A stretch of 64,000 nt of DNA from Armigeres subalbatus (GCF_024139115.2 NC_085139.1:104567435-104631434), one strand, 5' to 3'; counted from the stretch's first letter, positions 33,120 through 45,467 are shown. Made by a program: numbers and translations. Notes: generated by a model from the letters alone, not told the origin.

Positions 33120-34870
33120 AAACTTCAACGAAGACTCCTTTAGGATTTCCTATTTTATTTTTAAATAATTTTCCGAAAGCATTCTTTCAACAATATTACT
33201 GGAATAATTCCTGCAGAAATTTTGAAAGGGCTATTACATTGTTTTACTAAAGGAATTTATGGAAAGAAAAAATATAAAAGCCTTCCGGGAGGATCTACGA
33301 AGAATCTCTGGAGGAATATTCAAATGTACTACTGGGGGAATTTTATGAATTATTGCTGGAGAAGTTCCCGAAACAAATTCTGGAGGATTTTCTGGAGAAA
33401 TTTTGGATGGAATTCCTGCAGGAGTTTCCAAATGTATTTCAGGATGGATTTCAGAATGTATTCTTGAATGAATTTACGAAGAACAATCTGAATAGATTTT
33501 CAAAAATATTTTCTTTTCTTCCCTGTTTTGAATCTGGAATTAAGACTTCATGCCAAAAATATAAACCCAAAAATATTGGGATTGCAGTCGATCCATCATC
33601 ATACTTCCTCGGATATTCTCAAGAATTCCTTGGAAATTTACTTCAGGAGTTGCTTCTGGAAAGCATTAAGATATGCCTTCGAAAATTCAATGAAGGAATT
33701 CTAGAAATTACTTCAGAATGTCCCTAAGGAATTCCTTCGAAAATTCCTATCTTAAAAAAAACTTAAAGAACACTAGCGTCTTGATAATTTTTTTGAAAAT
33801 TCCTCAAAAGATTCCTTTTATGAACTTTTTTAATTTGTTAAATTGTTTATTTTTTTGAACGATTTTTAATAGATTTTTTTTAAACTTCTTTGGAAATTTG
33901 GTCGGAATTCCTACGGAAATTTTTTCGGAAATACCTACAGAAATTGAAACAGGGGAAAGTTCCTAAACTTTCTTAGGAAAATTCCTTCGGATTTTTTTTA
34001 CTTTCTCTAGCAATTCCTTCGGAAACTAGTTTTTAAGAAATTGCTTCAGCAATTATTTCAGGAATTGCTTTCAGGAGTTCCTTCATAATTTCCTCAGAAC
34101 TTCATCCAGGAATTATTTGGATTTTTTAGGAATCCCTCCGGACATTCCCCCGTAAATTTATTTAGAGATCTTCGGATATTCCCAAGATTTTTAATTCGTT
34201 TATTTATTACAATTACAATATACAATTATTTTAGGAATCATTCGGAAATTACTTACTGTCCGAAATTTCAACTGGAAATTCCTTTGAAATTTTCGTCAAA
34301 CACTCTTCGGAAAATTCTTTGTGTTTGGTTTCTTTGGTGATTGGTTTGAAATTTTGGAAGAAAACAATTTCAACAATTCCTGACGGTATATCCGAAGGAT
34401 TTTCTGATAGGTATTTCCGACGAAATTTTTAATGGAATTTCAAAGGAATTCCAAATGAGTTCCTGAAAGAATTCCCAAGAAATTTCTAAAAGAATTTCTG
34501 AAGAAATTAAAAAAAAATCGAAATTTTCTTAGATTTCCTTCTTTGAATTTTCAAAGGAATTTCTGGATTTATGTGCGAAGTAATTTCCAAAGGTTTTTCT
34601 GGAGTAATCCCAAGAGGAAAGTTTTATGCAAGAATTGTGGAACTTCGGATGAGGTACTGGGGAAATTCCTTAGAGAATGGTATTTCCGATAGTATTCGAA
34701 GGAACACCCGGAATGATTTTCGAAAGAGTTTCTTTAGGAATTTCTGAAAGTATTTTTGAATTCTTTTGGAAAAATCCTGGAGGTATTTTCTAAAGAATTA
34801 TTTGAAAGAATGTTAGAGGTTAATTCTACAGGAATTCTTGAGAAATTCAGTTCAGTAGTAAAACTCGGTT
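33120..34870. repeat. Long degenerate GGAATTCC / AAATTCCTTCGG repeat tract
   Basis: 1.75 kb of the third and longest tract of this family. GGAATTCC, AAATTCCTTCGGAAAT and GAATTTCTGAAG variants recur every 20-35 bases. The frames 33,222-33,467 and 33,353-33,727 lie within it and show repeat-derived composition only. Confidence 0.7.
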
Positions 34871-34947
34871 TTGACTCTGGAATTGCTTGCTAGAGATCCC
34901 CCCCCCCCCAAATTATCACAATTACAGTCTATCCATCATCACACAGA

Positions 34948-35265
34948 AATTGACCTTTTCCGTCAAAAATTGCGTCTCGTTCATTGTCTCAATCAATTCT
35001 TTGGCTTATTTAAGGTCAACTTTTCCAAAGAACCCAAAAATCATTTCTAATATCGAAAACAAAAACCCAAAAAGTTCGGCACGTGTGAACCGGCCTGAAA
35101 AATTCACCGGATGTTCGTTAAAAATCAGGAAAATGTTGGGCCAATCTTGAAAAACAGCACTTTTTCGATTTTTTGTCAAAAATATGGTTTCTTTGGGAAA
35201 GTTGACCTTAAATAAAATAAAGGATCGATTGAGCGATTAATAATTTTTGACTGGAAGGTCAATTA
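34948..35265. mobile_element. MITE with ~85 bp inverted repeats
   Basis: The left arm (AATTGACCTTTTCCGTCAAA, CTTATTTAAGGTCAACTTTT) pairs with the complement of the right arm (AATTGACCTTCCAGTCAAAA, TTTATTTAAGGTCAACTTTC). The sequence between the arms is ~140 bases with no coding potential. The right end continues into AATTACGCCA, also seen at 27,655. Confidence 0.65.
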
Positions 35266-36984
35266 CGCCAAAAATCCACTTTGCCCCATTTTTACCAGAA
35301 CTCTGGCGCTGCCAGAAATAGCGGAAATAATCAGATAGTGTTACACAATTTTCAGCACCAGTTCTAATACGCACAATTTGTGTTTACCTCAACAGCTATT
35401 TTTTAAACTAAAATTCTGCAAAACTTTTCGAAACAATAGATGATAAACACCTAGATTCTCTCATGAACCCAGTTGTCCTATATCGGCCTGAATACATGTC
35501 CACGTGGATTGGTATAGAGCAGAAAGTTTCACAGAAGGATTCCTTACATAATATTTAATTTCGTTAGAAAAGAAGAATTTGACTTCATAAGCGGCTTGAC
35601 GAAAAATTGTCGGTCGCGCGAATCCTTTTCCCTTCTTCTTTCACTCACTGGAGGCTACAAAACTGTTCCATTCTCGAGCCCATTCCCTTTTCGGCGCGGT
35701 GCCCTCGATGCCTGACGGGTGCTGCATCCTTTCGGTGTGGTGGCGGCGCGGTGCTTTCCGAACGGGAATTATTAAGGAAAGCCTCGCGCACAACAATTGG
35801 ATCCTTCATGCTTGCCTGTCGGGTCTGTCATCTATTTTTGTCAAGGTAGGTGAGGGTTTTCCATGGGAGGAGAAGTGACGACAACCCCTCCTGGGCTGCG
35901 GAGGGTTGTCACCGCTTGAAGAGGCTTCCATTTATTAGATGACTTTAATTTATGACGGCACTCGATTTTAGTTATTGGTGACTTTTTTGCTGGTTGGTTG
36001 GGTTGGTTTGTCATTCATGTCGGGTTCTTATTCTTGCCGACATGTCAGCGTACGAACTAAGCGGGCGAACACCTTTTGTGGTGGATTGACACAGAAAAGG
36101 TGACAACAAATGGCAAATGATACGATGTTCCAGGCTGAGGTGGCTTTTATGGATCGCATTTTTTTTAAGATTAGAGAAAAAAGGCCGCAGTGGAAAGCAT
36201 TTGTTCGAAATGTTACAAATTAGGAAATTAATTACTTTTAGTCATTCCCGTCTTATTCCAAGTATTAGTTTGTAGTCTTCCTCCTGTGTTTAGAATGGTG
36301 TACTTTGGAGACCAATCAAATATTACTTATTAGCAACTTTCATAAGAAGCCTAAATTCAGAAATACGATACTTTATAATAATATGAGAAATGCCAATCAT
36401 CTTCTCCATCTGGCCACACTACGCTATTATTACTTTTATGTCTCTACATTTCATCCAGAACTTGGCCTGCCTTTCAACTTGGTGTTCTATTTTTCTATTA
36501 AAGCTTCTCTATGCTTCTCTATGAGTGGCAAAGTAAGTACAATGGATACACTATGTCCAGGGAGTCGAGAATGTTTCCCACACGAAAACATCCTAGACCG
36601 AACCGAGAATGCGATTAGGAGCTGTGATTTAGCGTGAGGAGAGTGATTAGCAGATATTGGTGATACTACAATGAAAGACGTATTACCCTTGGGCGCTCTT
36701 TGTATCCCTCGTGTAACTTCGTAGCTCTTCACAGACTTTCCCGTGCCCTCACAAGCTTTATAGGCCTGCATAGATTTCCATGGATCTTCACAGACCTTCT
36801 TGGACCTTCGACAACCTTCACAGACTTTTCTTAAACTTCAAAAAGACCGAAAATCGACAATCTCACGACATCTAAATGGCATTTCCATGCCCCTGACCCT
36901 AAAAAACTAATTGAGACTTGAATGATCGGGAAGAAATCAGACGACAAACCCAAACTCATTTTTGATTGATTCACCTAAACAGCT
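35266..36984. other. Unassigned sequence
   Basis: No recognisable gene or element. 35,600-36,100 is relatively GC-rich and complex and may be unique host DNA. The frames 35,607-35,849 and 36,305-36,637 have no recognised domain. Confidence 0.4.
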
Positions 36985-37000
36985 ATTGTCATTATTATTA

Positions 37001-38838
37001 TTACCAGACTAAGGCCGGAGTGGCCTGTGCAAGTCTTCTCCATTCAGCTCGGTCCACGGCTGCACTCCGCCAACCACGCAGTCTGCGGAGGATCCGCAAA
37101 TCGTCCTCCACCTGATCGATCCACCTTGCCCGCTGTGCACCTCGCCTTCTTGTTCCCGTCGGATCGTTGTCGACAACCATTTTCACCGGATTACTGTCCG
37201 ACATACTGGCTCCGTGCCCGGCCCACCGCAGTCTTCCGATTTTCGCGGTGTGAACGATGGATGGTTCTCCCAACAGCTGATGTAACTCGTGGTTCATTCG
37301 CCTCCTCCACGTACCGTCTGCCATCTGCACCCCACCATAGATGGTATGCAACACTTTTCTTTCGAAGACTACCAGTGCGCGTTGATCCTCCACGAGCATC
37401 GTCCAGGTCTCATTTCCGTAGAGGACAACCAGTCTAACAAGGGTTTTGTAGATAATCAGTTTGGTACGGCGGCGAACTCTATTGGATCGGAGCGTTTTGC
37501 GGAGTCCAAAGTACGTACGACTTCCTGCCATGATGCGTCTCCGAATTTCTCTGCTGGTATCGTTATCGGCGGTTACCAGTAAGCCCAAGTGCACGAATTC
37601 TTCAACCACCTCGATTTCGTCACCACCGATGAAAACTCGTGGTGGGTGGCTTACATTGACCTCTCCTGAGCCTCTTCCTATCATGTACTTCGTCTTCGAC
37701 GCGTTGATGACTAGTCCAATCCGTCCAAATAACTGGACTTCGTGAAAATCGTACCACTCGTGTCAATCCTTGCCCTTCTTATTACTCCCTTCAAAGCGCT
37801 GTTGAATAGCAGACACGAAAGACAATCACCTTGCCGTAACCCTCTGCGCGTTTCGAAGGGACTCGAGAATGCCCCTGAAACTCGAACTACGCACATCACC
37901 CGATCCATCGTCGCCTTGATCAACCGTATCAGTTTATTCGGATATCCGTTTTCGTGCATTAGCTACCATAGCTGGTCCCGATCGATTGTATCATATGCGG
38001 CTTTGAAGTCGATGAATAGATGATGTGTGGGCACGTTGTATTCGCGGCATTTCTGCAGTACTTGGCGAATGGCGAACACCTGGTCCGTGGTGGAGCGTTC
38101 GCCCATATAACCCGCCTGATACTGCCCCACGAACTCCCTTGCAATTGGTGCTAATCGACGGCATAAAATTTGGGAGAGTACCTTGTAGGCGGCGTTTAGC
38201 AATGTGATTGCGCGGTAGTTGCTACAATCCAGCTTATCGCCCTTTTTGTAGATGGGACACACGACACCTTCCATCCACTCCTGCAGCAAAACCTCCTCCT
38301 CCCAAATCTTGGTAATGACCCAATGCAGCGCTCTAGCCAGTGCCTCATCACCGTGTTTAAACAGCTCTCCTGGTAGTTGGTCAACTCCAGGGGCTTTGTT
38401 GTTTTTCAGCCGGCCGATCTCCTCCTGTATTTCTTGGAGTTTTGGGGCCGGAAGTCGCATGTCCTGCGCGCGTGCTCCTAGGTTCATCACCATACCGCCA
38501 CCGTTGTCTGCCATATCGCCATTCAAGTGCTCTTCGTAGTGCTGCCGCCACCTTTGGATCACCTCACGCTCGTTTGTAAGAAAGTTCCCGTTTATGTCTT
38601 TACACATATCGGGCTGTGGCACGTGGCCCTTACGTGAACAGTTCAACTTCTCATAGCACTTTCGTGTGTTATTAGTGCGGTACAGTTCATCCGTCTCTTC
38701 ACGGTCTCGATCTTCCTGCTGGCGCTTTTTCCTCCGAAAAATCGAGTTTTGTCTGTTCAGCGCCCGTTTGTATCGTGCCTCGTTTCGCCCTCGTGCAGTG
38801 TTGCAGCAATCTCGCCCGTACTGCATTCTTCTCCTCAA
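37001..38838 (-). pseudogene. Family B reverse transcriptase, active site deleted
   Basis: The frame 38,838-37,963 gives RKCYEKLNCSRKGHVPQPDM, NNKAPGVDQLPGELFKHG, CSNYRAITLLNAAYKVLSQI, YQAGYMGERSTTDQVF and THHLFIDFKAAYDTIDRDQL with the first catalytic Asp. A shift leads to 37,959-37,711 (RGLRQGDCLSCLLFN) and a premature stop. Compared with the 54 kb copy, a net 81 bases are missing near 37,722 (82 removed, one extra T) and four bases just before it. This takes out the FADD box and the following helix. The C-terminus (37,684-37,001) still reads REIRRRIMAGSRTYFGLRK, WRRRMNHELHQLLGEPS, GRLRWAGHGASM and RRRGAQRARWIDQVEDD. Confidence 0.85.
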
Positions 38839-38849
38839 CTAACTGCTCA

Positions 38850-39931
38850 CATTCGCCGTCATACCAGTCGTTTCTCTGCTCCGGAGCCACCGTGCCTAGT
38901 GCAGCAGTTGCGGTGCTTTCAATAATGGCGGATCGAATATCTCTCCAGCCATCTTCAAGAGACGCTGCGCCTAGCTGCTCTTCCGTTGGGAGTGCCACTT
39001 CCAGCTGTTGCGCGTAGTCTTCGGCTGGTCTACCGTCTTGTAGCCGCCCAATGTTTAGCCGCGGCGGACGACTCTGACGCGTGTCGAGAGTTTTAAGCGC
39101 AGACATACTGCAACGAGGTAGTGGTCGGATTCAATATTCGCACTGCGGTAAGTGCGTACGTTCGTGATGTAGGAGAATTTACCGTCGATTAGAACGTGGT
39201 CGATTTGGTTTTCCGTTACTTGATTAGGTGATTTCCATGTGGCCTTGTGGATATTCTTGCGGGGGAAGAAAGTGTTTCGGACTACCATTCCGCGGGAGGC
39301 TGCATTTTTGGCCGTTGTCGTTCGATACGGTATGCATACTGTCCGGTCCGATAACCGTTCTATACATTTCCTTCCTTCCTACTTGAGCGTTCATGTTTCC
39401 GATGACGATTTTGACGTCCCGCAGTGGGCATCCATCGTATGTCTGCTCCAGCTGTGCATAGAACGCTTCTTTCTCGTCGTCGGGTCTCCCTTCCTGTGGG
39501 CAGTGCACGTTGATGATGCTATAGTTGAAGAATCGGCGTTTTATCCTAAGCTTGCACATCCTTGCGTTGATTGGATGCCACCCAATCACGCGTTGGCGCA
39601 TCTTTCCCAGCACTATAAAGCCGGTTCCCAGCTCGTTGGTGGTGCCACAGCTTTGGTAGAAGGCAGCCGCTCGATGCCCGCTTTTCCACACTTTCTGTCC
39701 TGTCCAGCAGATTTCCTGCAGCGCTACGACGTCGAAGTTGCGGGGATGTATTTCATCGTAGATCATCTTGTCGCAACCTGCGAAGCCTAGCGACTTGCAG
39801 TTCCATGTTCCAAGCTTCCAATCGTGACCCTTTATTCGTCGCTCAGGTCGTTGCCGATTGTATCGAGTCGTATTATCTTCTATGTCGTTCGTAATAGTTG
39901 TTTCTAAAGGCGGCTTATTGGGCCTGCGCAA
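38850..39931 (-). pseudogene. Family B endonuclease domain, frameshifted
   Basis: Starts at an ATG at 39,931 (MRRPNKPPLETTITND). It shows KLGTWNCKSLGF, VVALQEICWTG with the catalytic Glu, FNYSIINVHCPQEGR and IVIGNMNAQVG. The family copy at 56.8 kb has IVIGDMNAQVG, so the catalytic-loop Asp is replaced by Asn here. The frame is lost near 39,290 and resumes with SPNQVTENQIDHVLIDGKFS and SANIESDHYLVAV (39,288-39,055), then again at 39,106 into the linker (PEQRNDWYDGECEQLVEEKN). At least two shifts interrupt the domain. Confidence 0.75.
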
Positions 39932-39998
39932 ACCTCCTGTCTCGTCGGAGGGCCGTCGTGTCAGGGCTGTTTAGCGTCCCACCAGGACTTGGGCTTGT

Positions 39999-42834
39999 GC
40001 GCTTTGAGCGGCACACGGTCACTTTGGCGGAGCCTACTTGCGGATACATGCAGCTTTTTATAAAGGTTTAACAGGGCCCACTGTCAAACCCCACCACATC
40101 CTAGGCAGACGCCACTACTCGCAGATGGCCTGGGGAGGGATAGTCGGATTCGATTCAGTCATTCCAACTTTTTTTATTATTGAATTCTTTAATCTCTCCG
40201 GCATTTCTTTATTTTCTTATCCGATTTTGTCAAACAGATATTTGCAACAGATAAAATATTAGCAACCAGTTAATCTTAATTTTATTCTGGTTCGCATTTC
40301 CGCACATGTTGTTCGATTTTGCTTGATTGTCCTGCTCCGAACTGCCCATTCACAGACAGGTTCTCAATAGAAATACCGAAACAACACATCTTTACCCAGA
40401 AGCATTGCAAAAGCCTCTTTACGGTTAAATCACATTAAAAGATACATAATAGAAACGTTACCGAAAAAAAACTTCCACGTTCATTATTATCGTTTTCGGT
40501 ATCTTTGCACCTTCGCCCTCAATGCCGCCAGTTTAGTTAGCCCTATCGCTTTTCACAACTGATTCTGGCAGAAATTCGCAACCACATCAAAGGGAACCAT
40601 ACTGTTACCAATAACATCACCATCATCGTCATCATCGTAGAAAGAAGTCCTGAGACCGTGTCGGTAAAATTGTTTAAAGTACCGAGCGCTCACTGCGCAG
40701 ATCACAGACGAGAGCGACGAGGAATTTAAAAAGTTTAGAAAACAAACATAAATAATGGCAAAGCTCGCCAGGGGGGCCGAACCGTTTGAAGTTGTGCTGC
40801 CGCTCTCGATCTTTTGATCTGAGGCCATTTTCAACTTTCAAAGTTTTAAGGCTTGTAGTTAGTTGCATGTATGCTATACTTTTTTTTGTTCAATTGGGGT
40901 CGGCGGTAGGACACATAGTAGGCCATGAAAGAGAAAGCTGCGATAATCATGTCATCCGGCTGGTTGGTGATAATGACTGTGTGGGATGGTAGGCGATGAC
41001 GTGGCAAAGTTTGGTCGTTTGACGGCTTCTTTGTTGCAGATTTTCGGCATCTATGTGCGATTGAATTCGCCGAGGCCAAAACCGAAAACCTACAGACCAG
41101 TCAGTCAGTCTGGTGACAAAGGAAAATATAATGGATCGAAGGTGGGTGTTGCAGAGCAACAACGGCTTTTGTTGGATGAATTTTTCGGTCCAGAAATTTT
41201 GCATTCTATTTGGGTACAACTTAATCTGCACCGAAAGAGACGATCGATGGAACGGGAGTCAATCCGGTTACACAAACAAAAGCAATTATTTGGTCCATGT
41301 GAAGTAATGGTTTCATTCTAGGAAAACTGTGATGACCAGATATAATCATGGCTCGTCTAAACATTTCTTTCTCGACCCATGTTGTATATTTATTCTACTA
41401 CATATTAAGCACAAAACAATTCTTAATCATTGAAACGATATATTTTGTTGTTTTTTGATTTTCGGACTACTCCTTATCAGCTAATAATTATTATCGATCA
41501 TATGTTCATTCCTTTGGTTAACAAAGGGCGAACTGACTCATTACGCGAAGACGTGTACGGCAATTACATTTTCTTCGATGAACAATCATTTTTCGATTGA
41601 CCTTTTCTATCATTTGCCATCGAATTTTTGGGTGGGCCTTTATTTTTAAGTTGTTCAGCAAAGCTTGAAGACATCTCAATTAAATCCTGATGAATGAAAC
41701 ACATTTAAATTACTGAGAACCGTAACGACATTCCATCCGAATCAGCAACTCAATTCCTTAAATACCAACTGAAAAGATAAATGTGAGAACTATGTCAAAC
41801 AAGCCGTAGCTATCCGGAACTAATTCGATTTAACGGGTACTCCTTTGGATAAACACGCTCCTTTTCCAGAAATGGCCCTCGATCGTCCTTACTGTTTTTA
41901 CGTGGCACATTCAATCTCAATCAAATCCCGGCCTAGCTTGATTCGAGGACTTCGTTCACGAGAGCTGAACAACTCCTGCGGAGCGGAACAATTAATTAGG
42001 CACACCTAGCGACTGAACCTACCCCACTAGTGCTTCGCCAAGGACTTGACAATAAATATGGAACACGCTATAAATTTAGTCCAAACCAAAAGGCAGACTG
42101 GAGAATGGTTGCACGCTTGCAGCATCCCTTGAGCAGGTCTGATTCCATGGTACGTTCATTCATTGCATTCGGTTCCGATGCCATCCAGGTAAAGTTTCTT
42201 GTCTTTCATCGTAGACAAACGGGAACGGACTGCAGCGTGCAGCGGTTAATCTAATTCTTTCTGCTAAATTTCACCTCTATAGAAAAGAAATGGAAAAGAT
42301 GCGGGATAAAGGTGAAACCTCAATGCAAGTCTAGATGAGCTTAATAGAAGATCGCGCTGAGAAAAATTACATGACACTCTTTATAAATTTGTGTGTACAG
42401 TGACACTCGTATAGTTTTAGATTTTGTGTGTTATTTAAATATATATTTTTTTGATAGCCCATTATAAATATTTTAACTCATTGTTCAGGATCGTTTGTTT
42501 GTAACAGAGAAAATTAGGTACCTACCATTAATGGTCACCTTTTGGTTTAGCCATCTTACAACCAAGCCTCCGATACAGACGAAACGCTTTATCTTGGCCT
42601 TTACCAAATCTTGGGACCTATAAATTTGCTTATCCTTCAAGATTAGTCTGATATGATAAGAAACCGTTCGGAGCAAAAATAACGTTCCAGGAATCAAAAC
42701 ATCAGAGCAAGTCGCATTTTTGCGTGGTTGGTGTACACCACCTTTAAGATAAATACAACATCAAAATAAATTATAGAACTCGTCTAAATATTAAAAATTA
42801 AAAAACCTCCTAACGTGTTCGCACTTTTAAACTG
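39999..42834. other. Unassigned sequence
   Basis: No gene, RNA or element could be supported. Small frames at 40,553-40,834 (minus), 40,986-41,321 and 42,030-42,254 have no recognised domain. A trinucleotide-like CATCATCGTCATCATCG run lies near 40,620. Confidence 0.4.
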
Positions 42835-42960
42835 TACCCAGGTAACCAATAAGCATTAAAGTAAGCACTGTAATAGCATTATACTGGCATTGCATATGCT
42901 CCATGCTGTATATAAGCATTTCGAAAACCTGGCTGTTCTAAATAAGCATTCTCAAAGCAA
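42835..42960 (+). repeat. TIR arm TACCCAGGTAACCAATAAGC
   Basis: TACCCAGGTAACCAATAAGC at 42,835 mirrors, in inverted orientation, the end at 51,897. TA may be the duplicated target. The arm continues with AT-rich sequence containing repeated GCATT and AAGCATT motifs. No nearby partner end was found within 500 bases, so it is either half of a MITE or one end of a much larger composite. Confidence 0.6.
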
Positions 42961-43138
42961 TCATGAGAGGCACAGTCTTAAAATAGTATTTTGAATGCAC
43001 AATGTTGTTTTTCGTTAAGTGCAATGGAACAGCTACATTAGTGCCACTTTAAGGCCTGTAGTGTCCATACGTCAAACGTTTTCCAAAATGGAACCATATA
43101 GCGGGGACTATTTGTCCAATGAACTTACATTTGAGGAA

Positions 43139-43440
43139 TCTATGACAAAAGGTCGAGGGACAAAAGGTCGACAGACAAAAGGTCGAAGGACAAAAGGTCG
43201 AATGGACAAAAGGTCGAAGGGACAAAAGGTCGACGGGACAAAAGGTCGACTGGACAAAAGGTCGACGGGACAAAATGTCGAAAGGACAAAAAGTCGAAGG
43301 GACAAAAGGTCGAAATTACAAAATTGGTTAAAATTGAAAAGCCATAGTATTGAGAACAAAACAAATGAAATCTATGATGTGAGTACCGTCATCGGGGGTG
43401 ACACTTGGCCAAATAAGGGTCAGGTTGGCCCATGTTTTCA
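43139..43440 (+). repeat. 16 bp minisatellite array and conserved flank
   Basis: About eleven units of ACAAAAGGTCGAAGGG (43,139-43,315), then the 120-base flank (ATTGAAAAGCCATAGTATTG, GTACCGTCATCGGGGGTGAC) that also abuts the array at 31,440 in inverted orientation. Confidence 0.85.
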
Positions 43441-43561
43441 ACAAATTCAGCACAAGGAAAATTTAATATAAGACCCTTTTCGAGCGATTCAGATAGCCGA
43501 CCTACAGACTCTAATTTCTACACAAAACTCTACCACTAATATGCAATATGCATAAGCACAT

Positions 43562-44237
43562 TCATTCATTTATTTAGCTTACATCTAAACAGAAACCACT
43601 GAATCAACAATTTGACGCCACAATACACGAGTTAATAATTCGAGAACACGGAGTTCTGTTTAAAAAAATTAAACGTCTCACTACCTTCACTGTACACAAC
43701 CAACTGATTTATTATCCTTAACTTAACTACATTACAAGTATGCTAAGTCTGCACTGGCTCGGTAGGTACAGGTTTGATGATCGCCCTCGATATCGTTCGC
43801 CTGGTTCTGCTGATGCGCCTCGATGTTGCCAACTCCAAAATGCTGACACCGATGGGAACGTCGATGGAAATTCACAAAGTCCGGTCGACAACGACGTTAA
43901 CTCACGGTTCGATACCGCATCTCTCCAGCCTCGAATGCGCCCCACGCAGGCCAAGTCGTTTTACACTTGGTCTGCCCACCTCGCTCGCTGTGCTCCATGC
44001 CGTCTCGTATCTGCCGGATCGGTAGCGAACACCATCTTTGCAGGGTAGTTGTACGGAATTCTTGCAACACGCCCTGCCCATCGTACCCTTCCGGCTTTAG
44101 CTACCTTCTGGATACTGGGTTCGCCGTAGAGCTGGGCTTGCTCGTGGTTCATTGTTCGCCGCTACACACCGTCTTTTTGTACACCGCCAAAGATGGTCCT
44201 CAGCACCCGTTTCTCGAATACTCCGAGTGCTTGCATA
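43562..44237 (-). mobile_element. Family A 3' fragment, 5'-truncated, interrupted by a solo LTR
   Basis: Reverse complement of 30,915-31,320 of the family A copy, including the tail AAATAAATGAATGAATG and a C-terminal coding remnant (44,152-43,961: GEPSIQKVAKAGRVRWAGRV, GAQRARWADQV). It stops abruptly at 44,237 in CAAGCACTCGGAG. The insertion at 43,630-43,902 is absent from the sister copy. Confidence 0.85.
43630..43902 (-). mobile_element. Gypsy-type solo LTR, 273 bp
   Basis: Read on the minus strand it begins AGTTAACGTCG and ends AATTATTAACT, flanked by CGTG on both sides (43,626-43,629 and 43,903-43,906 as CACG on plus). The sister family A copy has the empty site (ACCGTGCATTGTGG near 31,250). 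AGTTAAC at the start, TTAACT at the end and a 4 bp duplication match LTRs of the Ty3/gypsy (errantivirus) lineage. An AATAAA signal lies inside (GGATAATAAATCAG). No internal coding region remains, so recombination between two LTRs is inferred. Confidence 0.8.
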
Positions 44238-44949
44238 TGCACAATCATGATTTTATCCTGAAACACTAATGCAGGATCGTTCATGCTGTGTACCATAAGA
44301 GAGATTTTTTCGTAATGTTGTACAATATACAACATCACGCATGTTTGAGTGTTAAAATGATTCGTACGGTTGAATCACCGAATAATGTGCATAATGTAAA
44401 CTGTTATGTACGGCTTAAGGCCAGTCTTTGTGTACATGATTCAGTGTTTATTTCTTATTTAAAACCAATAATAACGCCACGTTGAATTAAAACCAATAAT
44501 ATTCCCATCTAATACATGATGATGAGTGGAAAATGAATTTGTCACACATTTATACAAGAAACTTCTGATTCTCCATGATCGATATCGGAATGTAATGTAT
44601 GGGAATGTATAGGAAGTCGCGTTGGTGAAATAATTAATTATACGACACTGAATCAAAGATACCAAAACCAACGTATTTCACTCAAACATGCACTCGAAGC
44701 GACACGTGTTACAAGAGCACGATCTAACAAGTTTTAATTTTTCAGTTCTCATCCCGAGAACTAATCAAAATCATACAATGCTCGGCCTGGCTGTTGAATA
44801 TTCACCGTAAATTGGTTGAAGAACTGCCCATGAAATAAAGAAGGAGAAATCTCTGGGAAATGTAACAAGCTAAATTTATTTTCAGAAACATGTTTTCAAA
44901 CTTGTCGTATATTTAGTATTTTTCATGTATACAGAATTATAGATTTTTA
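44238..44949. other. Unassigned AT-rich sequence
   Basis: No gene or repeat recognised. Confidence 0.4.
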
Positions 44950-45170
44950 AATTTTGTCCATTCGACTTTTTGTCCCTTCGACCTTTTGTCCCGTCGACGT
45001 TTTGTCCCCTCGACCTTTTGTCCCGTCGACCTTTTGTCCCGTCGACCTTTTGTCCTTTCGACCTTTTGTCCCTTCGACCTTTTGTCCCATCGACCTTTTG
45101 TCTCTTCGACCTTTTGTCCGTCGACCTTTTGTCCTTCGACCTTTTGTCTTTCGACATTCTGTCCCAAAGC
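44950..45170 (-). repeat. 16 bp minisatellite array, inverted relative to 43,139-43,315
   Basis: About thirteen units of TCGACCTTTTGTCCCG. Because 16 is not a multiple of three, all three frames on both strands stay open for 70-110 codons and repeat the same peptide; these are not genes. Sequence 45,171-45,467 next to it holds nothing recognisable. Confidence 0.9.
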
Positions 45171-45467
45171 CACATTTGAGAATAGAAATCGGTACGTGCA
45201 GAATGTTTTTTCCATTCCGACCATTGACAGGAGTACTTGTCGTTAACCTAACCCTATCACTAATTACATAATTTAGATACATTTAATTATTCCATTGCAC
45301 TATTTTCGATGGATGCATTAAAGCAGCACTACCGTAGCTGTTTCATTGCAACTGGGTATGACGTTTGTGACAGTTGAATTCTGAGATGAGTTAGATTAAG
45401 TTTCAATGTTCCTGAAGGGGCGTAGTGTTTATGTTGGGCAAAATTATTCCCATTACCATCTCTCTCT

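Larger units (their letters stand above)
36985..39998 (-). mobile_element. RTE-like non-LTR retrotransposon (family B), nearly full length
   Basis: About 3 kb on the minus strand, from a leader ending CACCAGGACTTGGGCTT (read on plus, near 39,994) to a 3' tail of TAATAATAATAATGACA (36,980-37,000 as read on minus). It is co-linear with the copy at 54,346-57,395 but keeps the 3' third that copy lacks. It encodes endonuclease and RT, no gag and no RNase H. Several frameshifts and an internal deletion removing the RT active site show it is dead. Confidence 0.85.

Noticed and set aside
33222..33727. Two overlapping frames rich in Trp, Asn and Phe
   Set aside because: They lie inside the GGAATTCC-type repeat tract and their residues follow the repeat.
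44937..45282. Six overlapping open frames of 69-111 codons with repeated RPFVPSTFCP or KGRRDKRSTG peptides
   Set aside because: They are all readings of one 16 bp minisatellite. A period not divisible by three keeps every frame open and rotates the same peptide; there is no start context or domain.
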